From: Hymenobacter cheonanensis
GTDB taxonomy: Bacteria > Bacteroidota > Bacteroidia > Cytophagales > Hymenobacteraceae
Length of the DNA: 64,000 nt
Assembly: GCF_030581075.1 (NCBI RefSeq)
Contig: NZ_JAUQSW010000007.1
Coordinates: forward strand, 1-64,000
Direction: 5' to 3'
Made by a program: the position numbers and the translations under genes. This document shows, one piece after another, positions 51,440 through 61,755 of this stretch (position 1 is the stretch's first letter; the number at the start of each line of letters is the position of its first letter). The notes beneath the pieces are model-generated. The model made no database searches. It had not been told where the DNA came from and saw only the letters and a list, made by a program, of their open reading frames with translations.

Positions 51440-51567
51440 AGGATATACAAGCCGGCCAACGTACCGGCGCGCCGGCGCCGGCAGGCCACGGGTGCGGCGG
51501 CGTGCAAGTTATTGAGGAAGCCCACTATACTGGCTCCGAGCTGGGGTTGTGAGGCGCTCCGCAAAGG

Positions 51568-52266
51568 CTAGCTGGGTTCGTCGGGCACCTGCGGTGGGCT
51601 GGCTGCCTCGGGCTGGCGGGCCTGCACAAACCACGAGGCCAAAAACCCGGTGAACGTGCCAAACAGCCCCACGCCCACCGTCATAAGCGCCGCCGCAATG
51701 AGGCGGCCGGCCCCGGTTACGGGGTATTTGTCGCCGTAGCCCACGGTGGTAATCGTCGAGTAGGCCCACCACAGGGCATCCTCGGCCGTTTTAATGTTGC
51801 TGTCGGGCCGGGTTTCGACCTGCAGAATGGCGATGGACGAAAACACCACCAGGAGCGCCGCCACCAGCGCCGCCGCCGCAAATGTGCCCTGCACCCGGCT
51901 CCGAAACAGGTGGTGCAGCAAGTGCTTGGTCGAGCGGAAGGCCCACAAAATGCGCAGCAGCCGCACCAGCCGCAGGGTGCGCCCGGCCCGCAGCCAGCCC
52001 ACCTGCGGCACGCTGGCCACCAGGTCTACCCAGCCCCATTTGAGAAACGCCAGCTTGCTTTTGGCGCGGTAAAAGCGCACGCTGAACTCAAGCAGAAAAA
52101 AACCGCACACGGCGTTGTCGGCCAGGCCGAGCAGGTGCGCAGTTTCGGGCGGCAGCCGAAACATGGTGCTGGCAAACAGCGCCGCCAACACATACACCGA
52201 CAGTACGATAACGGCGAAGTTGAGCACGCCGAGCCGCCGCTCGGCCAAGGGCTTGGGCAGGCGCAT
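51568..52266 (-). CDS. voltage-gated-type potassium channel
   Basis: This 232-residue channel subunit has six helices. S4-like basic repeats are present as RAGRTLRLVRLLRILWAFR. The selectivity filter TTVGYGDKYPVTGAG lies between S5 and S6. The short C-terminal tail has no RCK or cyclic-nucleotide domain. Expected to form a tetramer in the inner membrane. It is followed by no terminator that I could see and lies 15 bases downstream of the exonuclease gene, so both may be one transcript. Confidence 0.9.
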   Translation of the reverse strand: MRLPKPLAERRLGVLNFAVIVLSVYVLAALFASTMFRLPPETAHLLGLADNAVCGFFLLEFSVRFYRAKSKLAFLKWGWVDLVASVPQVGWLRAGRTLRLVRLLRILWAFRSTKHLLHHLFRSRVQGTFAAAALVAALLVVFSSIAILQVETRPDSNIKTAEDALWWAYSTITTVGYGDKYPVTGAGRLIAAALMTVGVGLFGTFTGFLASWFVQARQPEAASPPQVPDEPS

Positions 52267-52281
52267 GGCGGGGCCTGGGGG

Positions 52282-53094
52282 CTAGCCCACGGCCACGGGC
52301 CGGGGCGCCCAGGGCGTTTGGGTGAGCTGCACTACGGGCCACAAATCTTTTTTGCCAGTATAGTGCAAAAAGATGCGGGCGGTGGTTAGCACGTCCTTCT
52401 CGCAATAGGCCACAATGCGGGCCAGGTCCTTTTCTTCCCAATACACCTGCGCCACCTGCGAGCCGTCGATGTCGTCTTTGGGCGACGGGATGCCGAACAC
52501 GCCCGCCAGCAGCGGCAGCGAAATGTGGCCCTTATTGTCGCCAAACTTCCACAGTTCCATCGTGTCGAGCAGATGGGGCAGGTCCCAGGGGCGGTGGCCG
52601 GCCACGTCGAGCATGGGCGGAATTTCCTGCCCGCAGATGAGCATGCGCCGCCCCAGGTAGCCGTAGTCGAACTCGCGGCCGTTGTGGGCGCAGAGAAAGC
52701 TGCCGTCGGGCCCGGCCGTTTCGAGCTTGGCGTAGCGGGCGGGGCCGTAGGGCGCGTAGCGCTGCAAAAATTGCCCGAAGCTGCGCAGCACCTCGCACTC
52801 ATCGTCGTCGGCAAACGACTTGGTGCGAAACTCCAGCGTCTCATCCTTCAGCAGCCGGAAGTAGCCCACCGAAATGCACACCACCTTGCCAAACTCGGCG
52901 TAGAGGCCGCCGTTGGCGAATAATTCGGCGTGGGTCTGGCCATCGGCCAGCTCCTTGGCGTGGCGCTTCTCGCAAAACTTCTGCCACAGCGGCTGGTGGG
53001 CGGGCGGCAGCTCGGCGTGGGTGGCGCAGCCCGGCACGGTTTCAATGTCGACAAAGAAAACGCGGGTCAGGTCGACGTGGCGCAGGATGTTCAT
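52282..53094 (-). CDS. predicted 3'-5' exonuclease, PolB-like
   Basis: This 270-residue protein has DEDDy-type exonuclease motifs: FFVDIETVPGCATH for Exo I (D and E), FLCAHNGREFDYGYLGRRML for Exo II (N-x3-FD), and IVAYCEKDVLTTARIFLHY for Exo III (Y-x3-D). These fit the DNA_pol_B_exo_2 family, which is stand-alone. It may degrade single-stranded DNA or 3' tails. The ATG at 53094 (MNILRHVDLTRV) is preferred over one three codons upstream. Confidence 0.85.
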   Translation of the reverse strand: MNILRHVDLTRVFFVDIETVPGCATHAELPPAHQPLWQKFCEKRHAKELADGQTHAELFANGGLYAEFGKVVCISVGYFRLLKDETLEFRTKSFADDDECEVLRSFGQFLQRYAPYGPARYAKLETAGPDGSFLCAHNGREFDYGYLGRRMLICGQEIPPMLDVAGHRPWDLPHLLDTMELWKFGDNKGHISLPLLAGVFGIPSPKDDIDGSQVAQVYWEEKDLARIVAYCEKDVLTTARIFLHYTGKKDLWPVVQLTQTPWAPRPVAVG

Positions 53095-53161
53095 AACTAT
53101 CAATAGGGAAGTGCCCCAAAGCTACACCAGGGGCCTACATCGGCCGCCCGGCCCCGCGCCG

Positions 53162-53169
53162 TACTTTCG
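53162..53169 (+). promoter_or_regulatory. possible -7 box immediately before the AraC-type gene
   Basis: TACTTTCG resembles TAnnTTTG with one mismatch and ends four bases before the ATG at 53174. If used, the mRNA would be leaderless. Confidence 0.35.
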
Positions 53170-53173
53170 CTGC

Positions 53174-54472
53174 ATGTTGTTTGCCTTTGGCCCGCGCAGC
53201 TCGTTGCTACTGCCTTTTGTGCTGCCCGGTGCGGTGGCCACGCTGTGGCTGCTGGGGCGGGCGTGGCGGCGCGGCAGCACCCCCGATGCCCTGCTGGCGC
53301 TGCTATTGCTGCTGCCCACGCTCATCGTGAGCCAGTGGATGCTGGGCTACGCCGGCTGGTTCGACAGCCACGATGGCTACTCCACCGTCATGTTTTACGT
53401 GCCCTGGCAGCTTAGCCTGCTTATGGGGCCGGGCTACTACCTGTATTTCCGCAGCCTCACCAACCAGGAGTTTCGGCTGGGGCCGCGCGCCTGGGGGCAC
53501 CTGCTGCCGGGGCTAGGGCAGGTGGCACTGTTTGCGGGCGTGGCCCTGCTCGACCTGGGCTGGCGGCGTGGGCTGCACCACGAGGCGCTGCCCGACTTCT
53601 ATGGTACCAAAGGGGCGGCGGCCACCTGGCGCGACACCTTGTTTGCGCCCCTCAACTGGCTGGCCGTGGCCCTGCTGGTAGGCTATGGCCTGCGCATGCT
53701 GGCCGACTATCGCCGCTACGCCCACTACCTCAACGACAATTTCTCCGACCCCGAGCGCCTGCGCTTTGCCGGGCTGCGGCAGCTGCTGGTGCTGCAGGCC
53801 TTGGTGCTGGCGCTGGGGCTAGTGGGCTCGGTGCTCAACTACTTGTTTGACCTGAGCTACGATGCCGCCTGGTACCTGTTTGCCCTGCGCGGCGTGCTCA
53901 TCTACGGGCTTATTGTGGTGGGCCTGCAGGCCAATTACGCGGCGGCTACCAGCCCGCTGCGCTTCGAGCCCGATGCAGCCCCCACGCCCGGCAGTAAACC
54001 CGATGGCGCATCGTGGTTGGCAGAAGCGCCAGGCGGCGAACCCAACGACGTGCCGGATTTAGCAGCCGGCGGGCCGGGCGCATCTCAACCGCTGCTTGCT
54101 GAACCCACCGCGCCCGCAGCCTTGCCGCCCGAGCTGCTGCCCTGGCGCGATAAGCTGCTAGCCCTCATGGCTACCGAGCAACCCTGGCTGGAGCCCGAGC
54201 TTACGCTGACGGAGCTGGCTCAGCGCCTGCGCACCACGCCCAACGTGCTGTCCAAAGTCATTAACGCGGGCTGCGGGCAGAACTTCAACGACTTCGTGAA
54301 CACCTACCGGGTGCACGAGGCCCGCCGCAAGCTAGCCGACCCGCGCCTGGCGCACTACTCGCTGGTAGGCGTGGCGCTGGAAAGCGGATTTAACTCAAAA
54401 TCAACGTTTAACCGCGTGTTTAAGAAGCTGCTGGGCCAGGCGCCCAGCGAAGTAGCGCGGCCCAAATCATAA
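53174..54472 (+). CDS. membrane-bound AraC-type transcriptional regulator
   Basis: This 432-residue protein carries about seven transmembrane helices in residues 1-270 (LLLPFVLPGAVATLWLLGRA, LVLALGLVGSVLNYLFDLSY), then an Ala/Pro linker, and an AraC-type DNA-binding domain at about 330-432. The two helix-turn-helix parts are LTELAQRLRTTPNVLSKVIN and VGVALESGFNSKSTFNRVFK. This type is common in Bacteroidetes and links a membrane sensor directly to DNA. Its ligand and targets are not shown by the sequence. The gene after it encodes a small lipoprotein-like product on the same strand. Confidence 0.85.
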   Translation: MLFAFGPRSSLLLPFVLPGAVATLWLLGRAWRRGSTPDALLALLLLLPTLIVSQWMLGYAGWFDSHDGYSTVMFYVPWQLSLLMGPGYYLYFRSLTNQEFRLGPRAWGHLLPGLGQVALFAGVALLDLGWRRGLHHEALPDFYGTKGAAATWRDTLFAPLNWLAVALLVGYGLRMLADYRRYAHYLNDNFSDPERLRFAGLRQLLVLQALVLALGLVGSVLNYLFDLSYDAAWYLFALRGVLIYGLIVVGLQANYAAATSPLRFEPDAAPTPGSKPDGASWLAEAPGGEPNDVPDLAAGGPGASQPLLAEPTAPAALPPELLPWRDKLLALMATEQPWLEPELTLTELAQRLRTTPNVLSKVINAGCGQNFNDFVNTYRVHEARRKLADPRLAHYSLVGVALESGFNSKSTFNRVFKKLLGQAPSEVARPKS

Positions 54473-54563
54473 GTTGGGACGGCCCAGATAATGACCTGGA
54501 GCGCAACGCGCAGCCAGCCCGAGGACCTTTGGAACGTTGTTTCACTCTCTTCCGCTGCCTGCC

Positions 54564-54929
54564 ATGCGTACCCTCCTTGCCACCGCCCTGCTGGGCAGCC
54601 TCGGGCTGCTTGCCGTCTGCGGTCCAATCATTTCCCAAACGCTCATCGATCCCGGCAAGCAGTTTGTGCTGGGCGGGGGGCAGCACGGGGCGTTTCGGGT
54701 GGCGGCCCACAATGTTGGCCCCGTGCCAGTAAGTGTGGCCGAGCGCTGGCCCACCGGTGTCGTGCAGGAGCGGGGTAGTCTGGAGCCCGGCCAGCGGGCC
54801 GAGCTAGCCTTCGGCGCTGGCTCAACGGCGCTGGTGCGCAACCTGGGCGAGCGCCAGGCCCGCCTGGCTTTCCGGATTACCGGCAGCACCGCCGGCCTGG
54901 GCATGGGCTACGAAGCCCTGCACAAGTAG
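54564..54929 (+). CDS. small exported lipoprotein-like protein
   Basis: This 121-residue protein has a hydrophobic N-terminus with a possible lipobox (LGLLAVCGPIIS) followed by a beta-rich domain with GAFRVAAHNVGPVPVSVAER, an Ig-like pattern. I do not recognise the family. It lies 91 bases after the AraC-type gene in the same direction. Confidence 0.6.
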   Translation: MRTLLATALLGSLGLLAVCGPIISQTLIDPGKQFVLGGGQHGAFRVAAHNVGPVPVSVAERWPTGVVQERGSLEPGQRAELAFGAGSTALVRNLGERQARLAFRITGSTAGLGMGYEALHK

Positions 54930-55134
54930 CTGCCCCTAGCGACCTAGCCTGCCGAATGCCCGCCGCGCTTACATGGGCTAGTGGACTTAAAAACAAGGTG
55001 CCTGCCCGATGACGAATTCCCGCGCCGGCCGACGGGCTGGGCGTCGCTCCACAAAATCTTCATCTTAATACGCAACTACCGGGCTGGCCAGCGCATCCAT
55101 AGGGCTAGCCGTGCGGCGCTCATCCTATTTATTT

Positions 55135-57660
55135 ATGAAAACGACTATCCAGTGGCTGGTATGCCTGTTTTTTACCGCGAGCCTAGCCCCCACGGCGGCG
55201 CTGGCCCAAGCGCCCGCAGCAGCCCCGGCGGTGCCCGCCACCGGCGCGCTCACCGGCACGGTGCTCGACTCGCTGGGCCGCCAGCCGGTGGCCTACGCCA
55301 CGGTGGTGCTGCTGCCGCCCACCGGCGACAAGCCCCTTACCGGGGTGGCCGCCGACGACCAAGGGCACTTTGCCCTTACCAAGCTGGCGGCGGGCAGCTT
55401 CCGGCTGCGGGCCAGCTATGTGGGCTACGGCACCCGCACCCGCCCCGTGGTGGTGGGCACCGGCCCCACGGCAGTGGGCACGCTGCTGCTACCCACCGCC
55501 GCCCAGGCGCTGGGCGAGGCGGTGGTTATCGGCACCAAGCCAGTGGTGGAGGTAAAGCCTGACCGCCTCGTATACAACGCCGACCAGGACGTGAGCAACG
55601 CCGGCGGCACCGCCCAGGATGTGCTGCGCAAGGCCCCGCTGCTGGCCGTGGATGGCGACGGCAACGTGAAGATGCGCGGCTCGGCCAATTTCAAGGTGCT
55701 CGTCAATAACAAGCCTTCGCCCACGCTGGCCCGCAACCTGGCCGAGGCCCTGAAAAGCATTCCGGCCGAGCAGATTAAGAGCGTCGAAATCATCACCACG
55801 CCCTCGGCCAAGTACGATGGCGAGGGCACGGCCGGCATCATCAACATAGTGCTGAAAAAAGGTGTAGACCAGGGCCTGAACGGCCGCGTGGGGCTAGCCA
55901 GCGGCAACCGCAACACCAATTTTAACTCGGCCCTCAATTTCAAGAAGGGCAAAATCGGCTTCACTTCCTCGGCCAACGCCGGGGCGTGGTACAACCCAGG
56001 TCAGTCGAGCCGCGAGCGCATCGGCTACGCGGCGGCCGTGCCCGATACGCTGCGCCAAAGCTCGAGCAACCACAACCTGGGCGGCTGGTACTACGGCACG
56101 GTGGGCCTCGACTACGACCCCGCCGAGCATCACAGCATTTCGCTGGCCGGCTCGGTGAATGGCTACGGCGGCAATTCGACCCAGGACCTGGTAAACCAAT
56201 ACATCAACGTTAACCCGGCAAATAATCAGCTTTTTACCCGCGCTACCAAAAGCGTTTTTAGCGGGCTGAACGTGGAGGGTACCGGCACCTATACCCGCAC
56301 CTTTGCCACGGCCCGCAAGGAGTGGAGCGTGCTAGGGCAGTACGCGCTCAACAGCGGCACCTTCGGCTACGACTTCGACCAGTATGCCAATTCCTACACT
56401 GCTCTGGAGCAAAGCCTGGCCAGCTACCGGGAGCGCAGCCGGGGCCGCACTCCCGGCCACGAGGTAACGCTGCAAACCGATTTCACCCAGCCCTTCGGCG
56501 ACAAGCGCACCCTGGAGCTGGGCCTGAAAGCCATTTTCCGGCGCACCGGCTCGCAGGCCACCGTCGATACCCTGCGCACCATGTATGGCCCTAGCCTGAC
56601 GCCCGACGGGCGCCGCGTGACGGATTTTACGTATGCGCAGAATGTGCAGGCGGCTTACGCCATCTACTCCTTCAGCGCGGGCAAGAAGCTGACCGGCAGC
56701 CTCGGCACCCGCATCGAGCGCACCGAGGTGCTGGCCCGCTTTGGCGCGGGCAGCGCCGAGGTGTCGCTGCCCAGCTACCTCTCGCTGCTGCCCAACGGCA
56801 GCGCCCGCTATGCGTTCAGCGACGCTACCAGCCTGCGCTTTGCCTACAGCCGGCGCATCACGCGGCCCTATATCGACTACCTCAACCCGTTCGTGGACCG
56901 CTCCGATGCCAAGAATATTTCCTTCGGCAACTCGCTGCTGAGCCCCGAGTTTACCGACTCATACGAGCTGGCCTACAGCACCACCGTTAAGACAACGACC
57001 CTGAATGCCGCGCTTTCGGTGCGCCATACCGGCAACGCCATCGAGCAGATTCGCTACCTCACCACCAATCCCAACCCACCCGTGCCGCTGCCCGCCAGCG
57101 TAACGCCCGACCCTAGCGTGGCCGCCCAAACCTTCGCCAACGTGGCCGCCAATACCTTTTACCAGTTCAACGTGTACCTCTCGGCCAAGCCCTTGCCCAA
57201 GTGGGACCTTAGCGCCGGCCCCGACGTGCAGTACGTGGTGCGCAGCTCACCCGCGCTGGGCATCGAGCGCCGGGGCTTCGCGGCGGGCATCAACGTCAAC
57301 ACCTCGTATAAGCTGAACAAGGGCTTCACGGTGCAGGGCTTCGCGTTTGCCAGCACGCCCATGCCCGACATTCAGGGCACTGGCCCGGCCAACCTCTACT
57401 ACCAGCTAGGGGTGAAGAAAACGCTGCTGGGCGAAAAGGCCGACCTGACCCTCAACTTCGGCAGCCCCTTCAACGCCTACTGGGCTTACCGCAACACCAC
57501 CACCACGCCGCTCTTTACCGAGCATAGCGAGTACCGGGCCTACCAGCGCTCGTTCCGGCTCAATTTCAGCTACCGCTTCGGGCAGGCCGGCGCCGGCAAG
57601 CAGCGCAAATCCATCCAGAACGACGACACCAAGAGCGGCAGCAGCAAGCAGGGCGGCTAG
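55135..57660 (+). CDS. TonB-dependent outer-membrane beta-barrel protein
   Basis: This 841-residue protein has a signal peptide (MKTTIQWLVCLFFTASLAPT), a carboxypeptidase-like domain at about 35-120 (GTVLDSLGRQPVAYATVVLL), a plug at about 125-235 (PDRLVYNADQDVSNAGGTAQ, SVEIITTPSAKYDGEGTAGI), and a 14-stranded OMP_b-brl_3-type barrel. The plug lacks the longer barrel of classical TonB receptors. Such proteins occur widely in Bacteroidetes and their substrates are mostly unknown. The end is rich in Lys/Ser (KQRKSIQNDDTKSGSSKQGG). Confidence 0.9.
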   Translation: MKTTIQWLVCLFFTASLAPTAALAQAPAAAPAVPATGALTGTVLDSLGRQPVAYATVVLLPPTGDKPLTGVAADDQGHFALTKLAAGSFRLRASYVGYGTRTRPVVVGTGPTAVGTLLLPTAAQALGEAVVIGTKPVVEVKPDRLVYNADQDVSNAGGTAQDVLRKAPLLAVDGDGNVKMRGSANFKVLVNNKPSPTLARNLAEALKSIPAEQIKSVEIITTPSAKYDGEGTAGIINIVLKKGVDQGLNGRVGLASGNRNTNFNSALNFKKGKIGFTSSANAGAWYNPGQSSRERIGYAAAVPDTLRQSSSNHNLGGWYYGTVGLDYDPAEHHSISLAGSVNGYGGNSTQDLVNQYINVNPANNQLFTRATKSVFSGLNVEGTGTYTRTFATARKEWSVLGQYALNSGTFGYDFDQYANSYTALEQSLASYRERSRGRTPGHEVTLQTDFTQPFGDKRTLELGLKAIFRRTGSQATVDTLRTMYGPSLTPDGRRVTDFTYAQNVQAAYAIYSFSAGKKLTGSLGTRIERTEVLARFGAGSAEVSLPSYLSLLPNGSARYAFSDATSLRFAYSRRITRPYIDYLNPFVDRSDAKNISFGNSLLSPEFTDSYELAYSTTVKTTTLNAALSVRHTGNAIEQIRYLTTNPNPPVPLPASVTPDPSVAAQTFANVAANTFYQFNVYLSAKPLPKWDLSAGPDVQYVVRSSPALGIERRGFAAGINVNTSYKLNKGFTVQGFAFASTPMPDIQGTGPANLYYQLGVKKTLLGEKADLTLNFGSPFNAYWAYRNTTTTPLFTEHSEYRAYQRSFRLNFSYRFGQAGAGKQRKSIQNDDTKSGSSKQGG

Positions 57661-58043
57661 CGGGCCGGCGCCAGCTCAGGCACGGGCCCCAGCCCGGGCG
57701 CTGCCCGGCTGGCGTGGGCGCTGCGGTATACAATAGCTGCGATAGCCAGCGCCAGGCTGCCCACTACCACAGCCGGGTGCGGCGCTGGCGCGAGCTGCTC
57801 CAAAACAGGCTTTTGCCCATCTTGTACCTGCGGCAAAAACGTGAGTGCCACCCACGCCAGCCCCGGCAGCCAGCTAATGTCGCGCAGCCACGTGCGCTCT
57901 ACAAAGTGACCGGCAACCCCGGCGCTGGTGTAGTGCATGGGCACGTAGCCCAGCACTGAGGGCCAGATAAACTGCACGTACAACACCGGCACCAAAGCCA
58001 GCCCAGCGGCCAGGGCCGCCGCAAAAAATACTTGGCGGGTCAT
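57657..58043 (-). CDS. small membrane protein, DUF1648-like
   Basis: This 128-residue protein has three predicted helices. The segment VLGYVPMHYTSAGVAGHFVE is similar to the DUF1648 pattern (P-x-H-x4-G). Function unknown. It converges with the outer-membrane receptor gene and overlaps its last four bases. Confidence 0.55.
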   Translation of the reverse strand: MTRQVFFAAALAAGLALVPVLYVQFIWPSVLGYVPMHYTSAGVAGHFVERTWLRDISWLPGLAWVALTFLPQVQDGQKPVLEQLAPAPHPAVVVGSLALAIAAIVYRSAHASRAAPGLGPVPELAPAR

Positions 58044-58126
58044 GGGCAGCTATGCAACTAAACGCAAGGCAATACTACTCCTAGCGAGGAGAAAGAGGAC
58101 GAAGAATCCTCGAGCTATGAAAGCGG

Positions 58127-58161
58127 AAAGACCGGCCTCGTCCTGCGAAGCCGGTCTTTTT
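58127..58161. terminator. hairpin terminator
   Basis: AAAGACCGGC...GCCGGTCTTTTT forms a stem with A and T runs on both sides. It lies between the DUF1648-like gene and clpC. Confidence 0.8.
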
Positions 58162-58222
58162 ATGTTTGAAGCGGCGCTTGCCAGCTCCCAGCCGTCGGGT
58201 AGCTGCCGCATATATGCCAGGC

Positions 58223-58259
58223 AAAAGGCCGGTCCCGCACTGCGGAACCGGCCTTTTTC
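58223..58259 (-). terminator. terminator of clpC
   Basis: AAAAGGCCGGT...ACCGGCCTTTTT forms a stem with a T run on the minus strand (and also the plus), 16 bases after the clpC stop codon. Confidence 0.85.
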
Positions 58260-58274
58260 ATCTGATAACCTTAC

Positions 58275-60902
58275 TTATTTCGTTTCGCCGCTCTCGGGCT
58301 CCGAGGGGGCTTCCTCCGGCCGCTCGTCGCTGGCCAGGTTCGGCTTCTCGTCGCTCTTGGCAATGCTGAACGTCAGCTCATCCTTGCCATCCTCGTGGTC
58401 GGCCGTGATGACGTCGCCGTGCAGCAGCTGCGCTTTCAGGATTTCCTCGGCAATCGGGTCTTCAATGTACTTCTGAATAGCCCGGTTCAGCGGGCGAGCG
58501 CCGTACTTGGGGTCGTAGCCTTTGTCGGCCACGAAGTCCTTTGCTTTCTCGGTCAGCTCCACTTTGTAGCCGAGCGTGAGCACGCGGGCCAGCAGCTTGC
58601 TGAGGCTGATGTCGATAATCTTGTGAATGTCTTTCTTCTCCAGCGAGTTGAAGACTACCACATCGTCCAAACGGTTGAGGAACTCGGGCGAAAACGTCTT
58701 TTTCAAGGCGTTGGTAATGGTGCCCTTCGTAATCTCGTCCATGTTCTCGTTGCGAGCCTTCGTGCCGAAGCCGATGCCCGCGCCGAAGTCCTGCAAGTCA
58801 CGCGCCCCTATGTTCGAGGTCATGATGATGATGGTGTTGCGGAAGTCTACCTTGCGGCCGAGGCCGTCGGTCAGAATACCGTCGTCCAGCACTTGCAGCA
58901 GCAGGTTATACACATCCGGGTGCGCCTTCTCAATCTCATCGAGCAGGATAACCGAGTACGGCTTGCGGCGGATTTTCTCCGTCAGCTGGCCGCCCTCTTC
59001 GTAGCCCACGTAGCCGGGAGGCGCGCCCACCAGGCGCGATACGCTGAATTTTTCCATGTACTCCGACATGTCCACGCGCACCAAGGCGTCTTCCTTGTCG
59101 AAGAGGTAAGTAGCCAACACCTTGGCTAGCTCCGTTTTACCCACACCAGTCGGGCCGAGGAATACGAACGAGCCAATCGGCTTCTTCGGGTCCTTCAGGC
59201 CCACCCGGGTGCGCTGAATAGCTTTCACGAGCTGGGCAATGGCCTTGTCCTGGCCGATTACCTTGCCCTTCAGCTCCTGGCCCATGTTCAGCAATTTCTC
59301 GCCTTCGTTCTGGGCCACGCGGTTCACGGGAATGCCGGTCATCATGGCGATTACCTCGGCCACGTTTTCCTCTTTCACCGTGTAACGCTTCTTCTTGGTC
59401 TCGTCTTCCCAGCTCTTCTTAGCCGAGTCGAGCTGCTCCAACAGCTTTTTCTCGGTGTCGCGGAGCTTGGCAGCTTCCTCGTATTTCTGCGATTTCACCA
59501 CGCGGTTTTTCTCCGTCTTGATATTCTCAATCTGCTCTTCGAGCTTGAGAATATCCTCCGGCACCACAATGTTGTTGATGTGCACGCGGGCACCGGCCTC
59601 ATCGAGGATGTCAATGGCTTTATCCGGCAGGAAGCGGTCGCTCATGTAGCGGTCGCTCAGCTTCACGCACTGCTCAATGGCCTTGTCGGTGTACACCACG
59701 TGGTGGTGGTCCTGGTACTTGTCCTTGATGTTGTGCAGAATCTCAATCGTTTCCTCGGGCGTGGTGGGGTCCACCATCACCATCTGGAAACGACGGGCCA
59801 GCGCGCCATCCTTCTCGATGTACTGGCGGTACTCGTCCAGCGTAGTAGCGCCGATGCATTGAATCTCGCCGCGGGCCAGGGCCGGCTTAAACATGTTGCT
59901 GGCATCGAGCGAGCCGCTAGCCCCGCCGGCGCCCACAATGGTGTGCAGCTCGTCAATGAACAGAATCACGTCGGGCGACTTTTCCAACTCGTTCATCACA
60001 GCCTTCATGCGCTCTTCGAACTGGCCGCGGTACTTGGTGCCCGCCACCAGCGAAGCCAAATCGAGGGTCACTACGCGCTTGTTGAACAGCACGCGGCTTA
60101 CCTTTTTCTGGATGATGCGCAGGGCCAGGCCCTCGGCAATGGCCGTTTTACCAACGCCCGGCTCACCAATGAGAATCGGGTTATTCTTTTTGCGGCGGCT
60201 CAGTACCTGGGCCACGCGCTCAATCTCTTTTTCGCGGCCCACGATGGGGTCGAGCTTATCTTCTTCGGCTAGCTTGGTAAGGTCGCGGCCGAAGTTATCG
60301 AGCACCGGAGTACGCGATTTCTCACCGGCCCGCTTGGCACCAGCGCCAGCGGCGCCACCCTGGGCACCCTGGCCGCGGCCAGCCCCGCCCTGGCCCTGGC
60401 CAAAGAGGCGGTCATCATCGTCGTCAGCCTCCGGGCCAGCCTTGGGGCTGGTGTTCGGAGCGGCGCCGTGGTAGTCGAGCGAGTCGCGCACGGTTTCGTA
60501 GTTCACGTTGAATTTGGAAAGAATTTGAGAAGAAATGTTGTCCTCATCGCGCAGAATCGAGAGGAGCAGGTGCTCGGTGCCGATGATTTCCGACTTGAAA
60601 ATCTTGGCTTCGAGGTAGGTGATTTTCAGCACCTTCTCGGTCTGCTTGGTCAGCGGAATCGAGCCGGTGATGCTGGTGCCCTGGGTGGAGGCCGTGTTGC
60701 GCGTGGCTTGCTCCAGGGCAAACTTCAGCTCATCGGTGGCCACGCCGAGCTTTTTGAGCAGGCCGAGGGCCGTGCCTTCGCCCTCGCGAATCATGCCCAG
60801 CAGCAGGTGCTCGGTGCCAATGTAGTCGTGGCCGAGCCGGATGGCCTCCTCCCGGCTCAAGGAAATAACCTCCTTGACGCGGTTTGAAAATTTAGCTTCC
60901 AT
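58275..60902 (-). CDS. clpC: ATP-dependent Clp protease ATP-binding subunit ClpC
   Basis: This 875-residue AAA+ unfoldase works with ClpP to degrade misfolded or tagged proteins. It has a double N-domain (residues 1-145, with [20 protein letters not shown]), a Gly/Ala-rich linker with [16 protein letters not shown], the first ATPase ([30 protein letters not shown]), a UVR-type coiled middle region ([18 protein letters not shown]) and the second ATPase ([15 protein letters not shown]). The ClpP-contacting loop is expected in the second ATPase. No CtsR-type operator is expected in this phylum and none was seen. Upstream promoter not identified with confidence. Confidence 0.95.
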   Translation of the reverse strand: MEAKFSNRVKEVISLSREEAIRLGHDYIGTEHLLLGMIREGEGTALGLLKKLGVATDELKFALEQATRNTASTQGTSITGSIPLTKQTEKVLKITYLEAKIFKSEIIGTEHLLLSILRDEDNISSQILSKFNVNYETVRDSLDYHGAAPNTSPKAGPEADDDDDRLFGQGQGGAGRGQGAQGGAAGAGAKRAGEKSRTPVLDNFGRDLTKLAEEDKLDPIVGREKEIERVAQVLSRRKKNNPILIGEPGVGKTAIAEGLALRIIQKKVSRVLFNKRVVTLDLASLVAGTKYRGQFEERMKAVMNELEKSPDVILFIDELHTIVGAGGASGSLDASNMFKPALARGEIQCIGATTLDEYRQYIEKDGALARRFQMVMVDPTTPEETIEILHNIKDKYQDHHHVVYTDKAIEQCVKLSDRYMSDRFLPDKAIDILDEAGARVHINNIVVPEDILKLEEQIENIKTEKNRVVKSQKYEEAAKLRDTEKKLLEQLDSAKKSWEDETKKKRYTVKEENVAEVIAMMTGIPVNRVAQNEGEKLLNMGQELKGKVIGQDKAIAQLVKAIQRTRVGLKDPKKPIGSFVFLGPTGVGKTELAKVLATYLFDKEDALVRVDMSEYMEKFSVSRLVGAPPGYVGYEEGGQLTEKIRRKPYSVILLDEIEKAHPDVYNLLLQVLDDGILTDGLGRKVDFRNTIIIMTSNIGARDLQDFGAGIGFGTKARNENMDEITKGTITNALKKTFSPEFLNRLDDVVVFNSLEKKDIHKIIDISLSKLLARVLTLGYKVELTEKAKDFVADKGYDPKYGARPLNRAIQKYIEDPIAEEILKAQLLHGDVITADHEDGKDELTFSIAKSDEKPNLASDERPEEAPSEPESGETK

Positions 60903-61056
60903 GCAAGCAAGATAGAAATAAGACGCAGATAGTAGCTGTACCGAAAACGGCCCGAATAGTTGCGCTACAACGATACGTAAAGGAAAGCGGATTATGAGAA
61001 AAACAAGCGCCCGCGGGCGAAGGTTCGGACAAATTAAAATTGGCTAAGCGCCTGTC

Positions 61057-61683
61057 CTATAAAAACTGTCCGGCGGCCGGCCCTTGCATAAACAACAAAT
61101 CCAACACGCTTAGCCCTGGTACAAATGCGATACCAAAAACCTGCGAATACGGTCGTTGCGACGGACTGTCAGGTCCGGCCCCGGCTAGGGCATTTTTGGG
61201 TGTCAGGAAGTCGCGCCGGTCGAGTAGAGTAGGAGGCAGGCTAGCCGGCGCCAGATACTCTGTAGTAGATTCGGTGGGCAGTGGCCAGCGCAGGCAGCGC
61301 AGTAGCAACTGCAAAAAAGTTAGATTTAATTCCCAGAGCCTGGCGGGCTTCTGGGTGTAAATATCCTGCAAATAATCAGCGTAGTACCCAAAATACGGCG
61401 AGGCGCCGTAGGCGGTTTGCAGGGTGCGAAAATGGCGGTGCATCCAGTTCTGGCGGTAGTCGATTTCAATCTCGCTGGTGCGGATTTTCTCGGAGCGCGC
61501 GCCATCCACTACCGGCACCGTGAGGGGCTGCGGGCCCTGCGCCGTGAGGATGAGCGCCCGGTTGCGGTAGGTCTGCTTGTGGTAGTGCTCGTGGGCGTCG
61601 AGCAAGAGCTTTTCGGCCCCTAGTACTTGCTGGAAATAGGGAATCGAGGGCAGGTAGTGCAACTCGGTAAGGACAACGGACAT
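61057..61683 (-). CDS. WbqC family protein
   Basis: This 208-residue protein has the family start LTELHYLPSIPYFQQVLGAE and the segment HYHKQTYRNRALILTAQGPQ followed by NWMHRHFRTLQTAYGASPYF. The WbqC family is of uncertain function and often lies near polysaccharide genes. The start at 61683 lies 72 bases from a divergent gene. Confidence 0.85.
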   Translation of the reverse strand: MSVVLTELHYLPSIPYFQQVLGAEKLLLDAHEHYHKQTYRNRALILTAQGPQPLTVPVVDGARSEKIRTSEIEIDYRQNWMHRHFRTLQTAYGASPYFGYYADYLQDIYTQKPARLWELNLTFLQLLLRCLRWPLPTESTTEYLAPASLPPTLLDRRDFLTPKNALAGAGPDSPSQRPYSQVFGIAFVPGLSVLDLLFMQGPAAGQFL

Positions 61684-61755
61684 GGCCGCAAGGTAGCGGC
61701 AGTACGTTACTTTGTAGCCTCAGCCGCGGTAGTAGCTGAGTGCTTGATAGCCTAT